Part shown: positions 17,337 through 30,498 of the stretch, one piece after another
Position numbering within the stretch: the first letter of the stretch is position 1
Layout: each line of letters starts with the position of its first letter
Assembly: GCF_001189235.2 (NCBI RefSeq)
Contig: NZ_LFIP02000002.1
Location: 620,411-684,410 of the forward strand
DNA length: 64,000 nt
Direction: 5' to 3'
Origin: Bradyrhizobium embrapense
GTDB lineage: Bacteria > Pseudomonadota > Alphaproteobacteria > Rhizobiales > Xanthobacteraceae
Program-made: the position numbers and the translations under genes
The notes under the pieces: generated by a model
The model's input: the letters and a program-made list of their open reading frames with translations, nothing else
Databases searched by the model: none
Told to the model about the DNA's origin: nothing

Positions 17337-17783
17337 ATGGCCGAGATGTTTTCGACATTGGGTACCTGGAACTGGCTGATCTTCGGCTTCATCCTGATGG
17401 CGCTGGAGCTCGCGGCGCCGGGCGTCTTCCTGTTCTGGCTCGGGCTCGCGGCGCTCGCGGTCGGCCTGCTGTCGTTCGTGTTCACGCCGTCCTGGCAGAT
17501 GCAGCTCCTGATGTTCGCGGTGTTCGCCGCGCTCGCGGTGCCGGCGTGGCGGCATTTTGCCAGAGGCGCGACCGAGGCGAGCAATACCAATCCGTTCCTC
17601 AACCGCCGCAACGAAGCCCTGGTCGGCCGCGAATTCACGCTGGAGAAGCCGATCATCGACGGATTGGGCACGGTGCGGATCGACGATACGGTCTGGCGCG
17701 TCGCCGGCCCCGATGCGCCGGCCGGCAGCCGGGTGAAGGTGGTCCGCGCCGATGGCGCCAGCCTGACGGTGGCCGCGGTCTAG
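17337..17783 (+). CDS. NfeD-like protein, short form with OB-fold domain
   Basis: A 148-residue protein. Two to three helices (NWLIFGFILMALELAAPGVFLFW, ALAVGLLSFVFT, LLMFAVFAALAVPAW) precede a soluble OB-fold domain with LVGREFTLEKPI, GTVRIDDTVWRVAGPD and GSRVKVVRADGASLTV. Short NfeD1b proteins partner the SPFH protein encoded just upstream. ATG 17337 with GAGAGG upstream is chosen. Its stop overlaps the stop of the convergent HxlR gene by 2 bp. Confidence 0.9.
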   Translation: MAEMFSTLGTWNWLIFGFILMALELAAPGVFLFWLGLAALAVGLLSFVFTPSWQMQLLMFAVFAALAVPAWRHFARGATEASNTNPFLNRRNEALVGREFTLEKPIIDGLGTVRIDDTVWRVAGPDAPAGSRVKVVRADGASLTVAAV

Positions 17784-18115
17784 CTGCCAGCGTGCTTGCT
17801 CCAGCGCTCGGCGAAGCGGTTGAGCGGCGTGAATGTCGCAAACAGCTCTCTCCCAAGCGCGGTGAGGCCATAGCCATCCTCCGTCAGTTCGACGAAGCCC
17901 GCCTCGCGCAGCTCGGTCAACCGCGTCTGCAGGATCGTCGGCGAGGCCTCGTCGCAGGCGGTGCGCAGCGCGCGCGAGGTCAGCGCGCCCTCGCGCAGCT
18001 CCCAGACGATGCGCAAGGTCCAGCGCCGTCCGAGCAGGTCGAGAAGTGCCATGATCGGGCGGCCGGTCCGTGAGCCGCGGACGCCGGATTTTGCGGTCGG
18101 AACCTGCTTTGCCAT
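17780..18115 (-). CDS. HxlR-family winged-helix transcriptional regulator
   Basis: A 111-residue protein. The winged helix is seen as MALLDLLGRRWTLRIVWEL, ALTSRALRTACDEASPTILQTRLTELREAGFV and EDGYGLTALGREL. It has one N-terminal basic tail and no Cys in the core apart from the recognition-helix Cys (RTACDEA), so the redox sensing known in some HxlR proteins depends on that single residue if at all. It is transcribed divergently from a carboxymuconolactone-decarboxylase-like gene, with a striking operator between them. It is most likely a local repressor of that gene and itself. Confidence 0.88.
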   Translation of the reverse strand: MAKQVPTAKSGVRGSRTGRPIMALLDLLGRRWTLRIVWELREGALTSRALRTACDEASPTILQTRLTELREAGFVELTEDGYGLTALGRELFATFTPLNRFAERWSKHAGS

Positions 18116-18160
18116 GAACCCCTCATGATTTCGCTTGCGCGAATCTCTCTTGCGCCATTT

Positions 18161-18199
18161 GCTACAGATATTGTAGCGTATCGCTACAGTAAATGTAGC
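18161..18199. promoter_or_regulatory. Operator of four regularly spaced half-sites between hxlR-like and CMD genes
   Basis: Half-sites alternate as GCTACA (18161-18166), TGTAGC (18172-18177), GCTACA (18183-18188) and TGTAGC (18194-18199). Each is separated by exactly 5 bp, giving an 11-bp repeat, one helical turn. This makes two identical inverted repeats and a third overlapping one. It lies 14 bp before the CMD start and 45 bp before the regulator start, so dimers could bind side by side on one DNA face and control both genes. Confidence 0.85.
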
Positions 18200-18212
18200 G
18201 ACGAGATCAGCC

Positions 18213-18752
18213 ATGCCACGCATCGCATCGCTCGATCCGCCCTATGCGGCGGACGTTCAACAGCATTTCGACCGCATCATGCGCGGCAAGCCGCCGCTGG
18301 TGCTGTTCCGCATGATGGCGGCGCACCCGCGCGCCTGGGAGAAGTTTCGCGGCGGCAGCCTGCTGGACCGCGGGCCGCTGCCGTTGCGGGAGCGCGAGAT
18401 CGTGATCGACCGCACCTGCGCGCTCAATGCATGCGAATATGAATGGGGCGTGCACGTCACCGCGTTCGGCGCCGCCGCCGGGCTGTCGGAGCAGCAGGTC
18501 CACGCCACCGTGCGCGGTGCGGCCGATGCCGACTGCTGGTCGCCGGCCGAGCAGGCGCTGATCGCGGCGGTCGATGCGCTGCATGCCCGGGCGACGCTGG
18601 ATGACGCAGAGTACGCGGCGCTGGCAGCGCATTATGACGAAGATCAGGCGCTGGAGATCATCCTGCTGTGCGGCTTCTACCGCACGGTCTCCTACCTCGC
18701 CAACGCGCTGGCGCTGCCGCTGGAGCAAACGGCGGCGCGGTTTCCGAGCTAG
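18213..18752 (+). CDS. Carboxymuconolactone decarboxylase/AhpD-like family protein
   Basis: A 179-residue all-helical protein. The family region is LPLREREIVIDRTCALNACEYEWGVHV, which aligns with the AhpD/CMD ERLREIVILRVxxxxxCxYEWxxH pattern. The CxxC of AhpD is replaced here by C-A-L-N-A-C with the downstream His (EWGVH). Members include peroxidase-like proteins and gamma-carboxymuconolactone decarboxylases; true PcaC is shorter and sits in the pca operon, which is absent here. It is under probable HxlR control and could be a detoxification enzyme. The substrate is unknown. Confidence 0.85.
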   Translation: MPRIASLDPPYAADVQQHFDRIMRGKPPLVLFRMMAAHPRAWEKFRGGSLLDRGPLPLREREIVIDRTCALNACEYEWGVHVTAFGAAAGLSEQQVHATVRGAADADCWSPAEQALIAAVDALHARATLDDAEYAALAAHYDEDQALEIILLCGFYRTVSYLANALALPLEQTAARFPS

Positions 18753-18754
18753 CC

Positions 18755-18792
18755 GTCATTCCGGGTTCACGCTTCGCGTACCCCGGAATGAC
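18755..18792. repeat. REP-like palindrome (GTCATTCCGGG...CCCCGGAATGAC)
   Basis: A short dispersed element with arms GTCATTCCGGG and CCCCGGAATGAC around a CACGCTTCGCGT loop. It lies directly after the CMD stop and before the convergent isomerase stop. It belongs to the same family as the elements at 5368 and 23516. Confidence 0.75.
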
Positions 18793-18799
18793 AGCGAAG

Positions 18800-19810
18800 T
18801 TACGCCACGCCGGCGCGCAGCAGATCGTGCAGATGGATGATGCCGACCGGCTTCTTCGCATCGGTCACGATCAATGTCGTGATCTTCGAGGCGTTGAGCA
18901 GCTCCAGCGCTTCGCCGGCCAGCGTGTCGCGGCCAATCGTCTTCGGTGTCCTGGTCATGACCTCGTCGACCGACAGCGTCAGCAACTCAGGGCGCGTCAG
19001 CTGCCGGCGCAAATCGCCGTCGGTGACGATGCCGACGAGATGGCCGTGGCGGTCGACGATACCGACGCAGCCGAAGCCCTTCGAGGTCATCTCGACCAGC
19101 GCGTCCGACATCCTGGTGCCGAGCGGCTTCAGCGGCAGCGCCTCGCCGCTGTGCATCAGGTCGCGGGCATATTTCAGCAGCGCGCCGAGCTTGCCGCCCG
19201 GATGCAGCACGCTGAAATCGGTCGAGGTGAAGCCGCGGCCTTCGAGCAGCGCGATCGCCAGCGCATCGCCGAGCGCCAGCATCATCAGCGAGGAGGTGGT
19301 CGGCGCGAGATTATGCGGGCAGGCCTCGCGGGCCTTCGGCATGGTAAGCTGCACGTCGGCCGCCTTGCTCAGCGTCGAGTCCTTGTCGGCGGTCATCGCG
19401 ATCAGCGGGATGCCGAAGCGCGCGGCATAGGCGATCAGATTGCGCATCTCCGGCTGCTCGCCGGACCATGACAGCGCCAGGATCGCATCATCGGCGGTGA
19501 TCATGCCGAGATCGCCGTGGCTGGCTTCGGCGGTGTGCACGAAGAACGCCGGCGTGCCGGTGGAGGCGAAGGTCGCTGCGATCTTGCGGCCGATATGGCC
19601 CGACTTGCCGAGCCCGGTGACGATCAGCCGTCCCTTGGCCTTGCGGATCAGCTCGGCCGCCGCCGTGAACGCCGCGCCGAGGTCGGATTTGAGTGCCGCA
19701 GACAGCGCAGCGACGCCGCTTGCTTCGGCATCTAGGGTGCGGAGCGCCGACTGAACGGCGCCGTCATCGGGGCCGGATGATTTTGTCATCAGCGGTTTCG
19801 GTTTGGCCAT
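18800..19810 (-). CDS. kdsD: Arabinose-5-phosphate isomerase (KpsF/GutQ/KdsD family)
   Basis: A 336-residue protein. An N-terminal SIS domain (LIVTGLGKSGHIGRKIAATFAS, TAEASHGDLGMI, LSWSGEQPEM) is followed by two CBS domains (about residues 205-330; LKPLGTRMSD, GIVTDGDLRR, TLIVTDAKKPVGIIHLHDL). It converts ribulose-5-phosphate to arabinose-5-phosphate for KDO and LPS synthesis. ATG 19810 begins MAKPKP; the longer frame to 19858 lacks support. It is divergent from an outer-membrane barrel gene, consistent with an envelope neighbourhood. Confidence 0.92.
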   Translation of the reverse strand: MAKPKPLMTKSSGPDDGAVQSALRTLDAEASGVAALSAALKSDLGAAFTAAAELIRKAKGRLIVTGLGKSGHIGRKIAATFASTGTPAFFVHTAEASHGDLGMITADDAILALSWSGEQPEMRNLIAYAARFGIPLIAMTADKDSTLSKAADVQLTMPKAREACPHNLAPTTSSLMMLALGDALAIALLEGRGFTSTDFSVLHPGGKLGALLKYARDLMHSGEALPLKPLGTRMSDALVEMTSKGFGCVGIVDRHGHLVGIVTDGDLRRQLTRPELLTLSVDEVMTRTPKTIGRDTLAGEALELLNASKITTLIVTDAKKPVGIIHLHDLLRAGVA

Positions 19811-19957
19811 TTCGCATTCCAGGGGAGGGGTTTTGCACCCGGGCGTCTCCCTTAGCACGTTCGATTCCGCGATGCGACGCGCGGCGGCGCATCCTCAACG
19901 GCTCATTAACCATAATTGTTTTAACTCCATTAACGACGTTTTTCGCCGCCCGGCGAG

Positions 19958-21748
19958 ATGCGTACGTCAAGTGTATGGATTCGTTGGAGTATTTCCATCG
20001 TGTGGCGGCGGCCAGCAAGCGGCCCAAATCGGCGTGGACACTTCGTTCGCGTGGTTTTGCCATGCCTCTTGCTGACTTTTTCGCTGACCGCGATGACCGG
20101 GCTCGCCAATGCCCAGACCGTGACGCCGGATCTGTTCAGCCCGAACCGACAGAGCCAGGTGATCACCCAGGACTCGCCGCTGCGCCGGACCACGGCCGAT
20201 GCCACTGATCCGCTCAACGGCTTGAAGCTGCCCGACGCCGATCCTGCCCGGCGTGCCGCGTCGTCGTCGACATCAACCACGGACCGTGTCGGACAGGTCC
20301 CGACCTACGGTCTTCCTGCCGCCAATGGCGCGGCGACATCAGGTTATGACTCGCTCAACCGGAAGCGCCTGAAGCCGAAATATTATCCGGGCCAGGCCAA
20401 GCCGAAGCCGCCGCCGGGGCCCGGCTCGCCGGCGCCCACGCCGCCGCCGCTCACCGCCGCCGGGCAGTTGCGGCTGTCGATCCCGCCGTCGGAGACCGCC
20501 AGCAAGCCGCCGCTGCCGCCGGCGATGGCCGGCACCATCGTCGGCCAGCCGCCACGCCGGCGGCTCAAGCTCGACGACGATCCGTTCGGCGCGGTCGGCG
20601 ACTACGCCGGCTCGTTCATGGTCAAGACCGCGGTCGAGGTGATGGCGGGCTACGACACCAATCCGGGCCGCTTGAACTCGCCGCAAGGCAAGGCGTTCTA
20701 CATGGTCGCGCCGGAATTCGTCGCGATATCGGACTGGGAGCGGCACGCCGTCGTCGCCGATCTGCGCGGCTCGTTCACCGGCTACGGCTCCCAGCTCACG
20801 CCGGTCGACGGCACGCCGCTGTCGGCGCCGCTCGACATCGACCGTCCGAGCTTCACCGGGCATATCGATGGCCGTCTCGATGTGTCGAGGGACACGCATC
20901 TGACGGGACAGGCCCGCCTGCTGGTCTCGACCGACAATCCCGGCAGCCCGAACGTGCAGGCCGGCCTCGCCAAATATCCGATCTACACCACGGTCGGCGG
21001 CACCTTCGGCATCGACCAGAATTTCAACCGCATGCAGGTCTCGCTCGGCGGCACCGTCGACCGCACCGATTATCAATGGTCGAAGCTGACCGACGGCACG
21101 TCGTCGTCGAACGACGATCGCAACTTCACGCAGTATGGCGGTGTCGGCCGCGTCAGCTATGAGCTCAATCCGGCCGTGAAGCCGTTCGTGGAAGTGGAGG
21201 GCGACAGCCGCTTCCATGATCTCTATCTCGACCGCAACGGTTACGCGCGCAATTCGTCGGGCGGCTACGCCAAGGTCGGTACGTCGTTCGAATTCACGCG
21301 GATTCTGTTCGGCGAAATCTCGATCGGCTATGCCAGGCGCGACTATATCGACCCGCGGCTCAGCCCGCTCGAGGGCTTGCTGACCACCGCCTCGCTGACC
21401 TGGAATGCGACGCCGCTGACCACGGCCAAATTCTATTCCGACACCCAGCTCGGCGAGACCACACTGCCCGGCACCTCCGGTGTGCTGTCGCGCACCTACA
21501 CCGTCGAGGTCGACCACGACTTCCGCCGCTGGCTGACCGGCATCGGCAAGTTCACCTACGGTACGCTCGACTACCAGGGCGATAACCGCAACGACACGAT
21601 CTACTCGGTGTCGGGTGACCTGATCTACAAGATGACCCGCAGCCTCTGGATCAAGGGCACGCTGCGCCGCGACTGGCTGGACTCGAATCAGCCGGGACAG
21701 AGCTCGGCATCGACGGTGGTGATGCTGGGCGTGCGGGTGCAGAACTAA
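19958..21748 (+). CDS. Outer-membrane beta-barrel protein (BBP2-like)
   Basis: Up to 596 residues. The signal peptide is probably FVRVVLPCLLLTFSLTAMTG then LANAQ, so about 28 residues before it may be non-native; a start later in the frame is possible. A Pro/Lys-rich periplasmic stretch (YYPGQAKPKPPPGPGSPAP) precedes a ~390-residue region of alternating polar/hydrophobic strands with many aromatic ends (GSFMVKTAVEVMAGYDTNPG) finishing ASTVVMLGVRVQN, the usual C-terminal strand. Closest in style to the putative beta-barrel porin 2 family. Cargo unknown. Confidence 0.82.
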   Translation: MRTSSVWIRWSISIVWRRPASGPNRRGHFVRVVLPCLLLTFSLTAMTGLANAQTVTPDLFSPNRQSQVITQDSPLRRTTADATDPLNGLKLPDADPARRAASSSTSTTDRVGQVPTYGLPAANGAATSGYDSLNRKRLKPKYYPGQAKPKPPPGPGSPAPTPPPLTAAGQLRLSIPPSETASKPPLPPAMAGTIVGQPPRRRLKLDDDPFGAVGDYAGSFMVKTAVEVMAGYDTNPGRLNSPQGKAFYMVAPEFVAISDWERHAVVADLRGSFTGYGSQLTPVDGTPLSAPLDIDRPSFTGHIDGRLDVSRDTHLTGQARLLVSTDNPGSPNVQAGLAKYPIYTTVGGTFGIDQNFNRMQVSLGGTVDRTDYQWSKLTDGTSSSNDDRNFTQYGGVGRVSYELNPAVKPFVEVEGDSRFHDLYLDRNGYARNSSGGYAKVGTSFEFTRILFGEISIGYARRDYIDPRLSPLEGLLTTASLTWNATPLTTAKFYSDTQLGETTLPGTSGVLSRTYTVEVDHDFRRWLTGIGKFTYGTLDYQGDNRNDTIYSVSGDLIYKMTRSLWIKGTLRRDWLDSNQPGQSSASTVVMLGVRVQN

Positions 21749-21850
21749 AGCATGATCCGGAAAAGTGCGAAGCGGTTTTCCGAAAAGATCATGCTCAGTC
21801 AAAGAGCTAAAGCGCGATGACGATTCAACCTAATCATATCGCGCTTTAGT
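21747..21850. repeat. Bradyrhizobium-type dispersed repeat (GCATGATC...GATCATGC plus AAAGCGCGAT palindrome)
   Basis: There are two linked parts. At 21747-21795, AAGCATGATC and GATCATGCT are inverted around a CGGAAAAGTG/GGTTTTCCG inner palindrome. At 21802-21850, CTAAAGCGCGATGA and TATCGCGCTTTAG are inverted. Both parts are seen together in many Bradyrhizobium and Rhodopseudomonas intergenic regions, to the best of my recall. It follows directly on the barrel gene stop. Confidence 0.75.
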
Positions 21851-21879
21851 GTCTGAGGCTGCGCAGGTCGCGTCCCGCA

Positions 21880-22010
21880 TGAGGTCTCGTGCCCTGCGAA
21901 GGCGGGGCACCCAGTACGCCGCGGCCCATCCGTTCGATGGCTGATGTCGCTGGAATACTGGATCGCCCCCTTTCGCGGGCGATGACAGCAGAGTGTGATG
22001 AAGTTCGGTG
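21880..22010. repeat. Second intergenic repeat fragment before gltD
   Basis: It contains GCCCTGCGAAGGCGGGGCACCCAGTACGCC-like and CTGGAATACTGGATCGCC text with an inner CGCCC/GGGCG hairpin. A related short fragment (GGTGATCCAATATTCCAGAGAC, opposite orientation) is at 41590-41617. This looks like a decayed copy of a dispersed intergenic element rather than a gene; no ORF is supported here. Confidence 0.55.
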
Positions 22011-22025
22011 CAACAGCCGGGGCAC

Positions 22026-23483
22026 TTACCCCGGCAGATCCGTCTTCCCCATCAGGAAGCTGTCGATCGAGCGCGCGCACTGGCGGCCTTCGCGGATCGC
22101 CCAGACCACCAGCGACTGGCCGCGGCGCATGTCGCCGGCGGAGAAGATTTTCGCGCGCGAGGTCTGGTAGTCCTGCAGCGACGCGCGGACGTTGCCGCGC
22201 TGGTCGAGCTCGACGCCGAGCGTCTTGAGCAGGCCCTCGTGTACCGGATGCACGAAGCCCATCGCCAGCAGCACCAGCTCGGCATCGAGCGTGAACTCGG
22301 TGCCGGGCAGCGGCTTGAACTTGTCGTCGACCTTGACGCAATGCAGCTTCGTCACCTTGCCGTCGGTGCCTTCGAACTTGGTCGTCAGCACCGCGAATTC
22401 GCGCACCGCGCCTTCGGCCTGGCTCGATGACGTCCGCATCTTCAGCGGCCAGTTCGGCCAGGTCACGCCCTTGTTCTCGTGCTCGGGCGGCGCCGGCATG
22501 ATCTCGAGCTGGGTCACCGACTTGGCGCCCTGGCGGAACGAGGTGCCGATGCAGTCCGATCCGGTGTCGCCGCCGCCGATCACGACGACATGCTTGCCGC
22601 CGGCGAGGATGTCGGCGGCGCCGTTCAGCGGCTCGCCGGAGACGCGACGGTTCTGCTGCGGCAGGAAGTCCATCGCGAAGTGGATGCCGGCGAGGTCGCG
22701 GCCGGGGATCGGCAGGTCGCGCGGGGCTTCAGCGCCGCCGGTCAGCGCCACGGCGTCATACTGCCTGGCGAGCTCCTGCGGGTCGATCGCACCTGGCGTC
22801 GCGCCGCCCACCGCCTTGCCGTAGTGGAAGGTGACGCCCTCGGCTTCCATCTGCTTGACGCGGCGATCGATGATGCCCTTCTCCATCTTGAAGTCGGGAA
22901 TGCCATAGCGCAGCAGGCCGCCGGCCTTGGCGAACTTCTCGTAGACATGCACCTCGTGGCCGGCGCGCGCGAGCTGCTGCGCGGCGGCAAGGCCCGCGGG
23001 GCCGGAGCCGATCACGGCGACCTTCTTGCCGGTCTTCTGCGCCGCGATCTCCGGCTTGACCCAGCCATTGTCCCAGGCGCGGTCGACGATCGCGCATTCG
23101 ATGGTTTTGATGGTGACCGGGTTGTCGTCGATGTTCAGCGTGCAGGACGCCTCGCACGGCGCCGGGCAGATGCGGCCGGTGAACTCGGGGAAATTGTTGG
23201 TCGAGTGCAGGTTGCGCGAGGCCTCTTCCCAGTTGCCCTGATAGACGAGGTCGTTGAAATCGGGGATCTGGTTGTTGACCGGGCAGCCCGGCGTGCCCGG
23301 CGCGGTCGAGCCGGTGCCGTGGCAATAGGGGATGCCGCAATTCATGCAGCGCGCGGCCTGGTCGCGCGTGTCCTTCTCGCTCAGTGGAATCACGAACTCG
23401 TTGAAGTTCTTGAGCCGATCGGCGACCGGCTGGTACTTGCGGTCATGCCGCTCGATCTCGAGAAAACCTGTGATCTTACCCAT
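22026..23483 (-). CDS. gltD: Glutamate synthase, small (beta) subunit
   Basis: A 485-residue NADPH-oxidising subunit. The N-terminal Fe-S region has C-x2-C-x4-C (CMNCGIPYC) and the later Cys of [12 protein letters not shown]. The FAD motif is [19 protein letters not shown], the NADPH motif is [12 protein letters not shown], and the C-terminus carries [19 protein letters not shown]. It passes electrons to GltB, which makes two glutamates from glutamine and 2-oxoglutarate. ATG 23483 ([10 protein letters not shown]) matches rhizobial GltD. It lies after gltB on the same strand, separated by a REP element. Confidence 0.95.
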   Translation of the reverse strand: MGKITGFLEIERHDRKYQPVADRLKNFNEFVIPLSEKDTRDQAARCMNCGIPYCHGTGSTAPGTPGCPVNNQIPDFNDLVYQGNWEEASRNLHSTNNFPEFTGRICPAPCEASCTLNIDDNPVTIKTIECAIVDRAWDNGWVKPEIAAQKTGKKVAVIGSGPAGLAAAQQLARAGHEVHVYEKFAKAGGLLRYGIPDFKMEKGIIDRRVKQMEAEGVTFHYGKAVGGATPGAIDPQELARQYDAVALTGGAEAPRDLPIPGRDLAGIHFAMDFLPQQNRRVSGEPLNGAADILAGGKHVVVIGGGDTGSDCIGTSFRQGAKSVTQLEIMPAPPEHENKGVTWPNWPLKMRTSSSQAEGAVREFAVLTTKFEGTDGKVTKLHCVKVDDKFKPLPGTEFTLDAELVLLAMGFVHPVHEGLLKTLGVELDQRGNVRASLQDYQTSRAKIFSAGDMRRGQSLVVWAIREGRQCARSIDSFLMGKTDLPG

Positions 23484-23515
23484 TGAAACCCGATGCCCCT
23501 GCATCTCAGTTGTCC

Positions 23516-23610
23516 GTCATTCCGGGCTGCGCCGAGAGACGCAGACCCGAAGGTCTCGAAGTGGCTTGGCGAGATTCCGGGTTCGCGCCGATGGCGCGCC
23601 CCGGAATGAC
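23516..23610. repeat. REP-like element between gltB and gltD
   Basis: The outer arms GTCATTCCGGG and CCCCGGAATGAC enclose a 70-bp inner part (GGGTTCGCGCCGATGGCGCGCCC hairpin and AGACCTTCGGGTCT-like text). It lies within the gltB-gltD gap, so it will be part of the transcript. Such elements can stabilise the upstream message or reduce downstream expression. Confidence 0.75.
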
Positions 23611-23621
23611 GCCCGGTGATA

Positions 23622-28385
<4,764 letters not shown>

Positions 28386-28857
28386 GTGTCCTCTCCCTTT
28401 CGTAAGGGGCCTCACCGCATTTGGCGCACCTTGGACGTTGCGGCACCCACCGGGCCACCGCTCGTCCGCCGCGAGCCGCATTTTCCTAAATTCAGACGAT
28501 GGGCGTTTCAACGTCCCCTGGGGGACGGCCCTGCCTGCAGCATTCTCGGAGCCCGGGGCGCCGAGGTTTCGTTGCAATCCCTATGCCGGAATGGCCTCGA
28601 AATTGAGACAGCCTTACTGTCCTAACATCGACCTTGCCAAATTTTTGTCTATCACACAAGCGCGAGGAAGTCCTCGCCCGCATGCTCGAAACGAACGGCT
28701 CGGCGGGGCCCGCCGCGCCCCTGATTCGAAGCAAACACGCCGTGATCTGGCCCAAGGAGGGACCAAGGACCGCCGGAATTCAAACTGAAATTTTGCCTGG
28801 CAAGCCGGCAAGAGAGCGGGAAGCTCCCAGGGGCGCGGCCAGACAGGAGTTACGGCG
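28386..28857. other. Non-coding region between divergent gltB and a secreted-protein gene
   Basis: A 472-bp gap holding both promoters. I see one small palindrome (GTCCCCTGGGGGAC, about 28515-28528) and an AT-richer patch (about 28630-28660, CCAAATTTTTGTCTATCAC). Antisense or read-through frames here have no family similarity and are not called. No riboswitch or clear NtrC site was recognised. Confidence 0.5.
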
Positions 28858-29637
28858 ATGAAGTTGTTCACAGGTTCGGTAGCAGCCGCCGCTCTCGCGC
28901 TCAGCGCGGCCTCGGCCCAGTCGCAGCTGGTGACATCAGTCCGGATCGGCAGCCCGGCTCTCGTCAGGGTATCCGACATGAACGGGCCCTACGCCGCCAT
29001 GCCCGAGGTTCCGCCGCCGCCGCGGTTCGGCCGCGTCCCGAGCCTGTTGCCGCCGGTCGAGGTCTACACCGTGCTGCGCGAGAACGGCTATCTACCCCTC
29101 GGCGCGCCCCAGCAGCGCGGCTTCGTCTACACGATCTCGGTGATCGACCAGGGCGGGGACGACGGCCGGCTGGTGATCGACGCCCGCGACGGGCACATCG
29201 TCCGCTTCACCCCGGCTTACCGGCTCGGCGACAATTACAAGGACGAGATGAGCGCGACCTACGGCCCGGTCGGCCCGATGCCGCGGGCGATCCAGGCGAG
29301 GGTGCCGCGGCCACCGCTCCCGATTCCGCACGTCGCCAGCCGCGTGCCGGTGCCGAAGCGGAGCCCGCTCTCGGCCAAGGCGCAGGCGCCTGCAGCGGCC
29401 CAGGCTCCTGCCCCGGCAACCCAGGCGGCCGTCCCGCCGACCGTTGCGCCCGCCCAGGCAACCGCACCTGCGCCAGCCGAGCAGGCAGCCGCGACGCCCA
29501 AGCCGGGGCAGACCCAGACGGCGTCGCAGGCCGTTCAGCAAGCCGAAGCTCCGACCGTCGGTCAGGCCGCTGCACCGGCGCCCCCGCCTGCGATCCTGCC
29601 GACCCAGGAAATGCCGAAGGTGCAGGGGCTGGAGTGA
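28858..29637 (+). CDS. Secreted Pro/Ala-rich protein with PepSY-like N-terminal domain
   Basis: A 259-residue protein. A signal peptide (MKLFTGSVAAAALALSAASA) is followed by about 110 folded residues containing VEVYTVLRENGYLPLG and FVYTISVIDQGGDDGRLVIDARDGHIVRF, which resembles a PepSY-like repeat (helix, then two strands with VDARDGxI). The final 120 residues are low-complexity Ala/Pro/Gln with APAxA repeats, typical of a periplasmic linker or cell-wall-spanning tail. The motif GPYAAMPEVPPPPRFG may be an exposed linker. RBS CAGGAG before ATG 28858. No function is recognised. Confidence 0.75.
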   Translation: MKLFTGSVAAAALALSAASAQSQLVTSVRIGSPALVRVSDMNGPYAAMPEVPPPPRFGRVPSLLPPVEVYTVLRENGYLPLGAPQQRGFVYTISVIDQGGDDGRLVIDARDGHIVRFTPAYRLGDNYKDEMSATYGPVGPMPRAIQARVPRPPLPIPHVASRVPVPKRSPLSAKAQAPAAAQAPAPATQAAVPPTVAPAQATAPAPAEQAAATPKPGQTQTASQAVQQAEAPTVGQAAAPAPPPAILPTQEMPKVQGLE

Positions 29638-29642
29638 AGTCG

Positions 29643-29727
29643 GTAGCCCGGATGGAGCGAAGCGTAATCCGGGACGGTGCCGCCGCGGCGGACAACCCGG
29701 GATTGCGCTTCGCTCCATCCGGGCTAC
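29643..29727. repeat. Dispersed palindrome (GTAGCCCGGATGGAGCGAAGCG type)
   Basis: A near-perfect ~85-bp inverted repeat. The arms GTAGCCCGGATGGAGCGAAG and CTTCGCTCCATCCGGGCTAC are a perfect 20-bp match, and the inner part has CCGGGA. It is a well-known style of Bradyrhizobium intergenic element, lying just after the secreted protein gene. Unlike the other families here, it uses the GGATGGAGCGAAGCG core. Confidence 0.85.
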
Positions 29728-29742
29728 GGCAGCCAGACACAA

Positions 29743-29770
29743 AAAACGCCCCGGTTTCCCGGGGCGTTTT
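29743..29770. terminator. Bidirectional intrinsic terminator
   Basis: A perfect 10-bp stem AAAACGCCCC / GGGGCGTTTT with an 8-base loop, flanked by A and T runs in both directions. It ends the secreted-protein transcript on the plus strand and the hsp20 transcript on the minus strand. Confidence 0.9.
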
Positions 29771-29807
29771 CGCGTTCAGCCAATATCTGCTGACGCGGGG
29801 GCATTGC

Positions 29808-30278
29808 TTAGGCCGCGACCTTCGAGCCGTCGACGACCTGCGGGGCCTTCTCGCCGCCGCCGATCGGAATGCTGCGGGGCTTCTTGGCCTCGGGAATCTC
29901 GCGGACGAGATCGACATGGAGCAGGCCGTTCTCGAGCGAGGCGTTCTTCACCTGCACGAAATCGGCAAGCTGGAAGACGCGCTCGAAGGCGCGGGAGGCG
30001 ATGCCGCGATAGAGCACTTCCGAGCCGTTGCCGGAGTTCTCATTGGCGGATTTCTCGCCCTTGATCGTCAGCGTGTTCTCCTTCGCGACGATCGAAAGCT
30101 CGGCTTGCGAGAAGCCGGAGACCGCAACGCTGATCCGGTAGGCATTCTCGCCAGTGCGCTCGATGTTGTAGGGGGGATAGCCGGGGCTGCCGTCCGAGGT
30201 CACCTGATCGAGCAGGTTGAAGAGGCGGTCGAAGCCGACGGTGGAACGATAGAACGGAGTGAGGTCGTAGCTACGCAT
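29808..30278 (-). CDS. Hsp20/alpha-crystallin small heat-shock protein
   Basis: A 156-residue class A-type rhizobial sHSP. It starts MRSYDLTPFYRSTVGFDRLF, then NIERTGENAYRISVAVSGF, the alpha-crystallin core with ELSIVAKENTLTIKGEK, YRGIASRAFERVFQLAD, and the GLL motif ENGLLHVDLVREIPEAKKPR(S)I. It binds unfolded proteins for later refolding by DnaK. ATG 30278 (MRSYDL) is used; a 5-codon upstream ATG at 30293 would destroy the SD arrangement. Its leader and promoter are heat-regulated types (see next entries). Confidence 0.95.
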   Translation of the reverse strand: MRSYDLTPFYRSTVGFDRLFNLLDQVTSDGSPGYPPYNIERTGENAYRISVAVSGFSQAELSIVAKENTLTIKGEKSANENSGNGSEVLYRGIASRAFERVFQLADFVQVKNASLENGLLHVDLVREIPEAKKPRSIPIGGGEKAPQVVDGSKVAA

Positions 30279-30390
30279 AGGATAGTCCTCCAATGAGCGA
30301 CTGTTGCAGTTACCCGCCCGCCATCGGGCCGGGCTTAGATGTGTGCAGCCTCATGTTCCGGTTCCGAAACACTGGTAGCGGCCTGCACTG
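30279..30390 (-). promoter_or_regulatory. ROSE-like RNA thermometer in the hsp20 leader
   Basis: In the 5' UTR (read on the minus strand) the last hairpin is GTCGCTCATTGGAGGAC. GTC-G-CT pairs with AGGAC with one bulged G, which is the ROSE anti-SD element U(U/C)GCU opposite AGGA. A GC hairpin (GCCCGGCCCGATGGCGGGC, about 30310-30330) precedes it. ROSE elements upstream of hsp20 genes are known in Bradyrhizobium. The SD is hidden at low temperature and freed on heating. Confidence 0.8.
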
Positions 30391-30395
30391 AGGTG

Positions 30396-30423
30396 ATATG
30401 GGAGGAGTCACGTCGCGTTCAAG
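30396..30423 (-). promoter_or_regulatory. RpoH (sigma-32) type promoter of hsp20
   Basis: The minus strand reads CTTGAAC (-35, 30417-30423), a 14-base spacer, then CCCATAT (-10, 30396-30402), close to CTTGAAA-N11-15-CCCATNT. It sits just above the ROSE-like leader, implying transcriptional and translational heat control together. Confidence 0.75.
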
Positions 30424-30498
30424 AGGCGGAAACCGCGCAGCTTTTTTCGGCGCCCGCGTGCTTGATCCCCACCCTGTCCCCCCATTTCGGTCTCCTGC

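Noticed and set aside
20339..21802. 487-residue minus-strand frame across the barrel gene
   Set aside because: Shadow frame produced by codon bias of the real plus-strand gene with its signal peptide and strands.
28614..28979. 121-residue minus-strand ORF between gltB and the secreted protein
   Set aside because: Overlaps the signal-peptide region of the plus-strand gene and shows no family or RBS.
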